Origin: Frankia alni
GTDB taxonomy: Bacteria; Actinomycetota; Actinomycetes; Frankiales; Frankiaceae
Length of the DNA stretch: 64,000 nt
NCBI GenBank assembly: GCA_026225295.1
Contig: JAMFSN010000147.1
Span: 56,354-120,353 of the forward strand
Direction of reading: 5' to 3'
Positions within the stretch are counted from its first letter, which is position 1. Each line of letters begins with the position of its first letter. Below are positions 57,777 to 64,000 of the stretch, one piece after another. Position numbers and translations under genes: made by a program. The notes beneath the pieces are model-generated. The model saw only the letters and a list, made by a program, of their open reading frames with translations, was not told where the DNA came from and did not search any database.

Positions 57777-59224
57777 GCCGCGACCTCTCCGTCCGGGCCC
57801 CGTCCGAGCAGGCTCGCGGCCGGTGTCCGGACGGGCGCCAGGTCGAGGATGAGCCGCAGGAAGAATGAGGCCAGCACGCTCTGGACCCCCAGCACGACCA
57901 CGGTGGTCCCGACGACGAGCGGGTACAGCCCGCTGACGTGGTCAAGCCGACCGGCAGATCCGGTCGCCAGGGTGATGATGTCGGTGATCAGACCACCCGC
58001 GGCGATCACCGCGCCGGTGGCGATCCCCCTCTCCAGCGTGAAGAACCGCCGCCACCGCATGGGTAGCCGGCCGAGCTGACGGTGCCAGCCGGCCCGCGTA
58101 TTCACCGCGGCCGCTCCGATCCCCAGACATACCGTCTGAAATCCGAGCACGGTCAGCAGGGCGCAGCAGGCGGTGGTCCGAAATCCCAGCCAGCCGAACC
58201 AGCCCGCGCCCGCGACGCGGGAAGCGAGCGGTACCGCGAGCAGGCCCAGTGCTCCAGCCGCCCAGGCCACCGCCCCGGGGGCCACGAACAGATAGCGGGG
58301 GGCCCGCAGCAGCAGGTAGAGCAGGTGTCGCCAGCCGTCCCGGAGGCCGTGCAGCTTGGATGAACCGGCCCGCGGGTGATAGGTGATCGGCACTTCCAGT
58401 ACCCGCAGCTGGGCCTGGGCGGCACTCAGCACGAGCTCCGAGGCCAGCTCCATGCCGTCGGAGGTGAGGCGCATCGCCCGGCAGCTGTCCCGGGTGAAGG
58501 CCCGCATGCCCGAGTGCGCGTCGGTCGAGTTGAGCTTGAAGAGCAGGTTCAGCAGTCCGGTGAGCGCCGGATTGCCGATGTACCGGTGTGACCACGGCAT
58601 CGCGCCCGGCAGGATGTGCCCGGCGAACCGTGATCCGAGCACGTAATCGGCATGGCCGGTCCGCAAGGGTGTGACGAGAGCGTCCAGCTCGGAGAAGTCG
58701 TAGGTGTCGTCCGCGTCGCCCATGACGATGATGCGGCCCCGGGCGGTTTCGAAGCCCGACCGGTAGGCCCGTCCGTAGCCACGGCGTGATTCATGGACCA
58801 CGCGGGCGCCCGCCGCCGCCGCGGCACGCGGCGAGCCGTCCGTCGACCCGTTGTCGACGACAAGGACCTCGCCGGCCAGGCCGGCGGCCGACAGCCCGGT
58901 CAGGGCCTTGCGCACGCAGCTGGCGACGGAGTCGACTTCATTGAGGCACGGCATCACCACCGAGACCTCGAGATCCACTGCGTCCTGAGCAGCGCCGGCG
59001 CCCGCCGACGCGTCAGCCTGGTCCGCCAGGGCTCGGGGGCCGGTCAGAAAGTGCGCCGTGGTGGCGGCCCCGACCTCCGGACCGGTGGCTACGGCGCCCG
59101 TAGCCACCCCGGTGCCGGAGCCGGCCGCGCCGCGAGCGTCGATCGGCCGGGCGCCGACCGATCGGGTGGGGACGACGTCGGGCGCTTGCCTCGCGGCGGC
59201 GCGTAGCGCGACCCTTTCGCTCAT
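57773..59224 (-). CDS. Family 2 glycosyltransferase with C-terminal membrane helices
   Basis: 483 residues from ATG 59224. Residues 1-85 are low complexity. GT2 core: VSVVMPCLNEVDSVASCV near 88, EVLVVDNGSTDGSP near 118, IVMGDADDTYDFSELDAL (DxD) near 167, VLGSRFAGHILPGAMPW and LLFKLNSTDAHSGMRAF near 230. This is the dolichol-phosphate mannosyltransferase/GtrB branch. Four hydrophobic helices follow (APGAVAWAAGALGLLAVPL, CCALLTVLGFQTVCLGIGAA, GAVIAAGGLITDIIT, VVGTTVVVLGVQSVLASFF). It makes a polyprenyl-phosphate sugar, probably for the membrane glycosyltransferase two genes downstream. First gene of a three-gene coupled operon. Confidence 0.9.
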   Translation of the reverse strand: MSERVALRAAARQAPDVVPTRSVGARPIDARGAAGSGTGVATGAVATGPEVGAATTAHFLTGPRALADQADASAGAGAAQDAVDLEVSVVMPCLNEVDSVASCVRKALTGLSAAGLAGEVLVVDNGSTDGSPRAAAAAGARVVHESRRGYGRAYRSGFETARGRIIVMGDADDTYDFSELDALVTPLRTGHADYVLGSRFAGHILPGAMPWSHRYIGNPALTGLLNLLFKLNSTDAHSGMRAFTRDSCRAMRLTSDGMELASELVLSAAQAQLRVLEVPITYHPRAGSSKLHGLRDGWRHLLYLLLRAPRYLFVAPGAVAWAAGALGLLAVPLASRVAGAGWFGWLGFRTTACCALLTVLGFQTVCLGIGAAAVNTRAGWHRQLGRLPMRWRRFFTLERGIATGAVIAAGGLITDIITLATGSAGRLDHVSGLYPLVVGTTVVVLGVQSVLASFFLRLILDLAPVRTPAASLLGRGPDGEVAA

Positions 59225-59544
59225 CCCGACCCCCAGGACATCACCGTTCGAACACCCAGCGTAGCCAGGCCTGTTCGGACAGTCATACCATGAGGGTTGT
59301 CACGCTATCGCGGCGATACTACGGCGAGCCACCGAGCGATGTCTCAGTGCTTCCAACGGTGGCGCCGCGATCTGGACGGGCGGCGGACCACGACGGGCGG
59401 CGAGTGCGGACAGGCGGCGGGTCCGGACTCCCGCCGGGCCGGGCCACCCGGGGCCTGCTCTACCGGCGGGGCCGGACCCGCGACGAGTGTGGACCGAAAA
59501 CCGGTCCGCCCGATGGAATCGGCGCCCGGTGCGGTCGGGTCGGG
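59225..59544. other. Intergenic region upstream of the glycosylation operon
   Basis: 320 bases on the operon's upstream side and after the DoxX gene stop. GC-rich; frames across it lack conserved blocks. I see no clear promoter, repeat or RNA. Confidence 0.4.
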
Positions 59545-60060
59545 TTACTCGACCGGCTTGCGCTCCGGGCGCCAGGCGGTCGCGAGCAGGAGGCCGGAGC
59601 CACCCAGTCCCAGGACCAGCGCGATCACGGCGCCGGTCCAGCCGTCCAGATCGGTGTCGATCCCGATGGCGTGGTCGAGCGACGCGTAGCCGGGCCCGAG
59701 GATCGCGACTCCGAGGCACACGGCGGCGATCATGAGCACGTACTCGTAGCCCTGGCCCGGCTTGAATATGAAGAAGCCGTTCGTCCGGTGGGCGGTGATG
59801 CCCGCCACCACCATGATCCCGATCAGGGCGCCGGCCGCCGGAGTCGTCAGGAAGCCGACCGCCAGGCCGGCGCCGGCCGCGACCTCCACCAGCCCCGAGG
59901 TCCACGCGTGAAGGATGCCCGGCTTCAGGCCCATGCTCGAGAACCAGCCGGCGGTGCCCTGGATGCCGCCGGGCCCCAAGATGTGGTTGTACCCGTGGGC
60001 AACAAGCGTGAGTCCGACGACCAGCCGGATGATCAGCATGGCCGTGTCGAATGACGTCAC
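59545..60060 (-). CDS. DoxX-family membrane protein
   Basis: 171 residues from GTG 60060, eight bases after GAGGGGG. Four hydrophobic helices: AMLIIRLVVGLTLVAHGYNHI at the start (DoxX signature RLxxGxxxxxHG), VEVAAGAGLAVGFLTTPAAG, YVLMIAAVCLGVAILGPGYA and GAVIALVLGLGGSGLLLATA. DoxX proteins are small redox-associated membrane proteins; in mycobacteria one joins superoxide dismutase and a thiosulfate sulfurtransferase in an oxidative-stress complex. Here the neighbour upstream is an LLM oxidoreductase 55 bases away on the same strand, so the pair is probably an operon. The exact role is unknown. Confidence 0.85.
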   Translation of the reverse strand: MTSFDTAMLIIRLVVGLTLVAHGYNHILGPGGIQGTAGWFSSMGLKPGILHAWTSGLVEVAAGAGLAVGFLTTPAAGALIGIMVVAGITAHRTNGFFIFKPGQGYEYVLMIAAVCLGVAILGPGYASLDHAIGIDTDLDGWTGAVIALVLGLGGSGLLLATAWRPERKPVE

Positions 60061-60115
60061 GTACGTGCCCCCTCTGAAATGAGCTCGATATGCCTGTGAC
60101 AGGTGTCCTCTGTTT

Positions 60116-61120
60116 CTACCGCAGTGCGGTGAGCACAGTCGCCCAGAGGGCGGGCTCCGCCTCGTACGGGGTGTAGAACGTCACCCGCGTTGCGATGTCG
60201 CCGAGCTTCGCCTTCAACGCCGGAGCAACCTCGTCGGGCAGTGCCACCACGGAGAATGCCTCGAGCATGTCGCCGTCGATCAACGCGCCCATCTCGTCCC
60301 ACCGCCCCGCCCGGGCCAGCGAGGACAGCTCAGGCTGCACGTCCGCCCAGCCATGGCGGTCCAGAACCGGTCGGTAGGCCGGGGTTGAAGCGTAGAAGGC
60401 GATCTGCTTCTTCGTGCCGGCCACGGCGGCCGCCAGCTCAACCTCGTCGCGGCCGGTCGTCACGAAGGACGGTCCGCAGATCGTGAAGCCGTCCATGGTC
60501 AGGCCGGCCCGGGCCCGGCCTCGCGCGAGGGCGGGCCGTGTCACTTCGTCGAGGTACCGCCGGGTGGTGAAGGGGTGGGTGAAGAAGCCGTCGGCGACCT
60601 CGCCCGCGACCTCGGTCATGCGCTCACCGACCCCGGCCAGGTAGATCGGCGGCGGTCCGAAGGGATGCGGCGTCGGGGTGAAGAACGGGGTCATCAGGGT
60701 GTGGGTGTAGAACTCGCCCGCGAAATCGAGCTTCGTACCGTCCTGCCAGGCGGTCCAGATGGCCTTGACGGCCAGGATGAGCTCCCGCATCCGGGCTGCC
60801 GGATGCGACCAGGGCATCGAGAAGCGCCGCTCGATGTGCGCCTTGACCTGGGAGCCGAGGCCCAGAACGAACCGGCCCTCGCTGTACTGGGCGAGGTCGT
60901 AGCCCAGATTGGCCAGGGTCATGGGCGTCCGGGCGAAGGCAATGGCGATCGAGGTGCCGATCGTGACGTCGGTGGTCGCCTCGGCGGCCTGCAGGCACTG
61001 CATGAACGGGTCGTGGCTGGTCTCGCCCATCCACAACCCGTCGTAGCCGGCGGCCACGAGCGACTGGGCGGTCTCCTTCGTGTGCGTGATGTCCCCACCG
61101 AGGCTGGTGTCGATCTTCAT
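60116..61120 (-). CDS. LLM-class F420-dependent oxidoreductase
   Basis: 334 residues from ATG 61120, with GGAGGAG six bases upstream; 24 more upstream bases are open but unlikely. Luciferase-like barrel: DTSLGGDITHTKETAQSLVA near residue 5, GYDGLWMGETSHDPFMQCLQ near 28, TIGTSIAIAFARTPMTLAN near 58, GRFVLGLGSQVKAHIERRFS near 85, and PPPIYLAGVGERMTEVAGEV near 160. The GLGSQVKAHIERRF block is typical of the TIGR03617-type F420 group. Substrate unknown. Followed by DoxX. Confidence 0.88.
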   Translation of the reverse strand: MKIDTSLGGDITHTKETAQSLVAAGYDGLWMGETSHDPFMQCLQAAEATTDVTIGTSIAIAFARTPMTLANLGYDLAQYSEGRFVLGLGSQVKAHIERRFSMPWSHPAARMRELILAVKAIWTAWQDGTKLDFAGEFYTHTLMTPFFTPTPHPFGPPPIYLAGVGERMTEVAGEVADGFFTHPFTTRRYLDEVTRPALARGRARAGLTMDGFTICGPSFVTTGRDEVELAAAVAGTKKQIAFYASTPAYRPVLDRHGWADVQPELSSLARAGRWDEMGALIDGDMLEAFSVVALPDEVAPALKAKLGDIATRVTFYTPYEAEPALWATVLTALR

Positions 61121-61190
61121 CGTGCTCCTCCGGTCGTCCCGCACGGTTGCTCGCTACCGTCATACCGGGGGAGGCGTTCCGGGGGCGGGC

Positions 61191-62300
61191 TCAGCCGGCG
61201 GGTGAACCGGCCGGCCGGACCGCGGGCGGCCACTGGCTGTAGGCCATGTCCATGACCTCCCGGACCCGATCGAGCGTCGTCCCGGCGATCGCGGTGGCCC
61301 GCGTGTTCCCCGCGCGCAGCACCTCCCGGACCGGTCCGGGATCGGCGCCGAACTCGGCCCTCCGCTGCCGCAGTGGCCTCAGATGTTCGTTGACGGCCTC
61401 GGTGACCAGATCCTTCAACGCGCGTCCGCCCCCGTTCCCGACGGAGGCGGCGATGCGCTCCGGATCGGACCCGGTACACAGCGAGGCGGTCAACAGCAGG
61501 CTGGCGACCTCGGGACGACCCACCGGGTCGTAGGTGATCGTCCGGTCCGCGTCCGTCTTCGCCCGCCGGATCAGGCGGGCGGTCTCGTCCGGCGTTGCCC
61601 GTAGCTCGATCGCGTTGCCGCGGCTCTTGCTCATCTTCGTGCCGTCGGTTCCGAGCAGGGCCGGCGCAGTGGTCAACAACGCGTCCGGTTCGACGAAGAC
61701 CGGCGCGCCCCCGGCGTAGCGCTCATTGAACCGGCGGGCGATCAGCCGGGTCATCTCCACGTGCGGAAGCTGATCCCGGCCGACCGGCACCACCGAGCCG
61801 TTGCAGAACAGGATGTCGGCGGCCTGGTGGACCGGATAGGTCAGCAGCAACCCGCTCACCGCCCGTCCGCCGGCCGCCTCCGCTTCCGCCCTCACCGTCG
61901 GGTTGCGCTCCAGTTCGGGCACGGTGACCAGGCTGAGGAACGGCAGGATCAGCTGGTTGAGCGCGGGAACGGCGCTGTGGGTGAAGATCGTCGTGATCGT
62001 CGGGTCGAGGCCTGCGGCCAGGTAGTCCAGCAGGAGCTCGTGGACGTTGCCGGCCAGCCGCCCGACTCCGTCGCGGTCGGTGATCACCTGGTAGTCGGCG
62101 ATCACGACGAACACCTCGACCCCGGCCCGTTGGAGCCGGACCCGATTGGCGAGTGTGCCGAAATAGTGGCCCAGGTGCAGCGCACCGGTGGGACGGTCGC
62201 CGGTCAGCACGCGGAAGCGTTCCGGGTGGTCGACGATCCGCGCTTCGAGGTCCGCGCTACGGGCGGCCGACACGGCGAAGGACTCGGTACTGGTGGTCAT
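61191..62300 (-). CDS. trpS: Tryptophanyl-tRNA synthetase
   Basis: 369 residues from ATG 62300, five bases after GGGAG. Class I synthetase that charges tRNA-Trp. The HIGH-equivalent is GDRPTGALHLGHYFGTL near residue 36, the Rossmann core has VEVFVVIADYQVITDR, then PVHQAADILFCNGSVVPVGR, and GTDGTKMSKSRGN carries the KMSKS loop near 218. The C-terminal helical domain ends normally. The frame opens 25 residues further upstream without conservation. The preceding 150 bases hold a leader ORF with two Trp codons and hairpins, one of which can mask the ribosome site (separate entries). Confidence 0.96.
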   Translation of the reverse strand: MTTSTESFAVSAARSADLEARIVDHPERFRVLTGDRPTGALHLGHYFGTLANRVRLQRAGVEVFVVIADYQVITDRDGVGRLAGNVHELLLDYLAAGLDPTITTIFTHSAVPALNQLILPFLSLVTVPELERNPTVRAEAEAAGGRAVSGLLLTYPVHQAADILFCNGSVVPVGRDQLPHVEMTRLIARRFNERYAGGAPVFVEPDALLTTAPALLGTDGTKMSKSRGNAIELRATPDETARLIRRAKTDADRTITYDPVGRPEVASLLLTASLCTGSDPERIAASVGNGGGRALKDLVTEAVNEHLRPLRQRRAEFGADPGPVREVLRAGNTRATAIAGTTLDRVREVMDMAYSQWPPAVRPAGSPAG

Positions 62301-62305
62301 CAGGA

Positions 62306-62393
62306 CTCCCGGAAAAACAGGGAGCGGCCCCGGGTGACGGGAGGGTCCGGCGGGCCTCCCGCCGTCTCGAGCCACCCGAAGGCAGCTCGAGAC
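62306..62393 (-). promoter_or_regulatory. trpS attenuator-like leader hairpins
   Basis: On the minus strand, just after the leader ORF, GTCTCGAGCTGCC and GGTGGCTCGAGAC form a 13-bp stem (two wobbles) closed by a TTCG tetraloop (62364-62393 is the outer stem). A GGCGGG/CCCGCC hairpin follows. Nearer trpS, CTCCC (62320-62324) can pair with GGGAG (62306-62310), the trpS ribosome site; CTCCC could instead pair with the upstream GGGAGG (62355-62360). A T5 run lies between. This supports translational or transcriptional attenuation. Confidence 0.5.
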
Positions 62394-62402
62394 AAGATCA
62401 GA

Positions 62403-62453
62403 TCACGGCCGCCGACGGGACGGCCAGCGCCAAGCGTGCGAGGCGAACGACAT
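62403..62453 (-). CDS. Candidate trpS leader peptide with two Trp codons
   Basis: 16 codons, MSFASHAWRWPSRRRP, then TGA. Two Trp codons separated by one Arg in a 16-residue peptide is far above chance in a GC-rich frame. It starts seven bases after a -10 (TAAACT), so it would be translated from a leaderless mRNA. It ends about 10 bases before a very stable hairpin, and trpS follows. The arrangement resembles Trp leader peptides of actinobacterial trp genes. Confidence 0.55.
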   Translation of the reverse strand: MSFASHAWRWPSRRRP

Positions 62454-62460
62454 GGTCGAA

Positions 62461-62466
62461 AGTTTA
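62461..62466 (-). promoter_or_regulatory. -10 element of the trpS leader transcript
   Basis: TAAACT on the minus strand, ending seven bases before the leader ORF ATG at 62453. No clear -35. The spacing is the same as for the MurF-Alr, hisS and LLM starts. Confidence 0.45.
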
Positions 62467-62537
62467 GCCAGGTGGGGTCCGGTCGTTCGTCCGCGACCAC
62501 CGGAGGCTGTCGTACCCGACCGCTAACGTCCCGGCCC

Positions 62538-63137
62538 ATGGCTCAGATCGCGCTGTTTCATTCTGTCCTGGGGGTACGTCCGGGGGTCGCGCTGGCGGCC
62601 GAACGGCTGCGGGCCGCCGGGCACCAGGTTCGGGTGGTCGACCAGTACGACGGGAGGGTCTTCGACCACTACGACGAAGCCGGAGCGTTCGTGGAGACCA
62701 TCGGCGGCTACCCGGCCCTCATGAGCGCGGCGGTCGCGGCCGTCAGTGATCTTGAGGACGGGTTCGTCGCCGCGGGTTTCTCGAACGGCGGTGGCATGGC
62801 GGAGTACGTCGGCTCGGTCCGGCCCTTGGCCGGGGTGGTCATGCTGTCCGGGGCGCTCCCCCTGGAGATGCTCGGTGTTCAGGACTGGCCCGCCGGCGTG
62901 CCGGCCGAAATTCACTACACGCTCGCCGATCCCTTCCGGCGCCCGGGCGTCCCGGAGGCCCTCGCCGACCAGATCCGCGCGGCCGGCGCCCAGGTCGGCT
63001 TTTTCAACTACCCCGGCGATGGCCACCTGTTCACCGACCCGTCACTGGTCGACGAATACGACGAGGTCGCCGCCGAACGCCTGTGGGGGCGGGTTCTCCA
63101 GTTCTGTGCCGACGTCGGGGCGCCGCCCGGCGGGTGA
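62538..63137 (+). CDS. Dienelactone hydrolase-like alpha/beta hydrolase
   Basis: 199 residues from ATG 62538; TAACGT (TANNNT) ends eight bases upstream, so probably leaderless. Short alpha/beta hydrolase: ALFHSVLGVRPGVALAAERL at the start, nucleophile loop AAGFSNGGGMAEYVG near residue 80 with Ser where dienelactone hydrolase has Cys, Asp in TLADPFRRPG near 135, and His in YPGDGHLFTD near 160. Family members cleave lactones or esters. Ser rather than Cys points to general esterase chemistry. It is divergent from trpS. Natural substrate unknown. Confidence 0.85.
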   Translation: MAQIALFHSVLGVRPGVALAAERLRAAGHQVRVVDQYDGRVFDHYDEAGAFVETIGGYPALMSAAVAAVSDLEDGFVAAGFSNGGGMAEYVGSVRPLAGVVMLSGALPLEMLGVQDWPAGVPAEIHYTLADPFRRPGVPEALADQIRAAGAQVGFFNYPGDGHLFTDPSLVDEYDEVAAERLWGRVLQFCADVGAPPGG

Positions 63138-63329
63138 TCGCGCCGCCGGACGAACGACCGCCCCCGCCGGGCCGGAACCACCGCGGCCCGGCGTCCCATA
63201 GGGTCGCGGCGGGATGACCAGGACGCCGCTGGACGGTTCGGTGCCCGGTCCGTCCGGGTCGGTCGGACCCGGCGTCCGGTCGTCCGGGCCCGGACGCGCC
63301 GACCGACCTGAATCAGCCGGGGGTTGAGC

Positions 63330-64000
63330 GTGGGAACCGGGGCCGGGGCCCGGGCGGCTCCGAGCGTCCTGCTCGTGGACAACCACGACTCCTACACCTA
63401 CAACCTGTTCCAGCTGGTGGCCGAGGTGACCGGCGTTGGTCCGGTGGTCCTGACCAACGACGATCCGACGCTCGCCGCGATGGTGGCCGACGACCTGCCC
63501 GGGTTCGACGCGGTGGTGATCTCGCCCGGGCCGGGGCGCCCGTCGGTGGTCCGGGACCTCGGCCATGTACCGGACCTGCTGCGGACCAGCGATCGGCCGG
63601 TGCTCGGCGTCTGCCTCGGGCATCAGGCGATCGCCTACGCCGCGGGCGCACAGGTCCGGCCGGCGCCGGTGCCGCGCCACGGCCATCTCACCCGGGTTCG
63701 CCACCGGGACGACGAGCTGTTCGCGGGGATCCCGCGGGAGTTCGTCGCGGTCCGGTACCACTCGTTGCGGGTCGAGGAGCCGTTGCCGCCCGAGCTGATC
63801 GCCACCGGCTGGGCGGAGGATGGCGTGCTGATGAGCCTGCGGCATCGTGACCTGCCCCGCTGGGGAGTGCAGTTTCACCCCGAGTCGATCGCCACGCAGC
63901 ACGGCCGACGACTGGTCGGCAATTTTCTGGACCTGGCCGCCCGGTCCCAGCCACTCGCCCGGTCTGAGGCCCGCGACGCGTCGGGTGCGGTCCGGTCGGG
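63330..64000 (+). CDS. PabA-type glutamine amidotransferase (start of an aminodeoxychorismate or anthranilate synthase; truncated by window)
   Basis: From GTG 63330 (TTG 63324 also possible), with GGGGG upstream; it runs past the window end. Class I glutamine amidotransferase: VLLVDNHDSYTYNLFQLVAE at the start, VVISPGPGRPSVVRDLG near residue 55, nucleophile VLGVCLGHQAIAYAAG near 90, and VQFHPESIATQHG with catalytic His and Glu near 180. It delivers ammonia from glutamine to a chorismate-using partner for folate or tryptophan synthesis. The frame stays open after the domain (residue 200 on), which suits a fused PabA-PabB. The component I half, if present, lies outside the window. Confidence 0.88.
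   Translation, partial: MGTGAGARAAPSVLLVDNHDSYTYNLFQLVAEVTGVGPVVLTNDDPTLAAMVADDLPGFDAVVISPGPGRPSVVRDLGHVPDLLRTSDRPVLGVCLGHQAIAYAAGAQVRPAPVPRHGHLTRVRHRDDELFAGIPREFVAVRYHSLRVEEPLPPELIATGWAEDGVLMSLRHRDLPRWGVQFHPESIATQHGRRLVGNFLDLAARSQPLARSEARDASGAVRS

Noticed and set aside
59290..60054. 254-codon plus-strand frame over DoxX
   Set aside because: Antisense to a clear DoxX protein; polar, Arg/Gly/Asp-rich shadow translation.
62364..62393. T-box riboswitch for trpS (GGGTGG in the hairpin)
   Set aside because: Only the GGGTGG core matches; the rest of the T-box consensus and a specifier stem are absent. The Trp-codon leader peptide explains the region better.

Overview
This is a very GC-rich window with strong G/C at codon third positions. 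It looks like an actinobacterial chromosome: there is an AftD-type arabinofuranosyltransferase, two F420-type luciferase-like oxidoreductases, a DUF222 (13E12-type) protein, an Eis-type acetyltransferase, an Rv1747-like FHA/ABC exporter and many GTG starts. Several genes have a TANNNT hexamer 6-8 nt before the start codon, the leaderless arrangement common in this phylum. I cannot name the genus. I saw no tRNA, rRNA, CRISPR array or intact insertion sequence.

Layout. 1-2.2 kb: Eis-like acetyltransferase (cut by the window edge), a lipoprotein and a small proline-rich ORF. 2.2-3.6 kb: a guanidine-I (ykkC) riboswitch and a ureohydrolase, probably a guanidine hydrolase. 3.7-16 kb: envelope polysaccharide locus with a GT2, an AftD-like enzyme, a condensation/acyltransferase-fold protein, a divergent GT4, a flippase and an exported protein. 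16-20 kb: hisS, a DUF4230 protein, and a second guanidine-I riboswitch in front of an APC permease. 20-25.6 kb: a MurF-Alr fusion and a tandem double Ddl. 26-37.5 kb: a catabolic/uptake block with an acyl-CoA ligase, an importer whose two permeases and two ATPases are one polypeptide, its binding protein, two acyl-CoA dehydrogenases (the second broken) and a P450. 37.7-45.5 kb: an HNH-less DUF222 protein, a GNAT protein, and a 1,895-residue TIR / degenerate phosphoesterase / NACHT / pentapeptide / WD40 protein, a candidate anti-phage STAND sensor. 45.6-51.7 kb: ABC ATPase, phosphoribosyltransferase pseudogene, FHA-ABC exporter, FHA membrane protein, and a Rieske/DUF6529 redox pair. 52-54.3 kb: LLM oxidoreductase and a secreted propeller-like protein. 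54.7-59.2 kb: a coupled glycosylation operon (GT2, methyltransferase, membrane GT). 59.5-64 kb: DoxX, LLM oxidoreductase, trpS with a Trp-codon leader peptide, a dienelactone-hydrolase-like protein, and the start of a PabA-type glutamine amidotransferase.

How it fits together. Two guanidine-sensing RNAs control a hydrolase and a transporter about 16 kb apart, so they probably form one guanidine uptake and degradation regulon. The envelope loci supply lipid-linked sugars, polymerise arabinan, may acylate it, and export it. The MurF-Alr and double-Ddl genes together encode the whole D-alanine branch of peptidoglycan precursor synthesis, but key MurF and Ddl motifs are altered. The most striking single gene is the TIR-NACHT-WD40 protein. 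Tandem repeats with an 18-bp (6-residue) period recur in several unrelated genes, and a 6-bp repeat is expanded inside the broken dehydrogenase.
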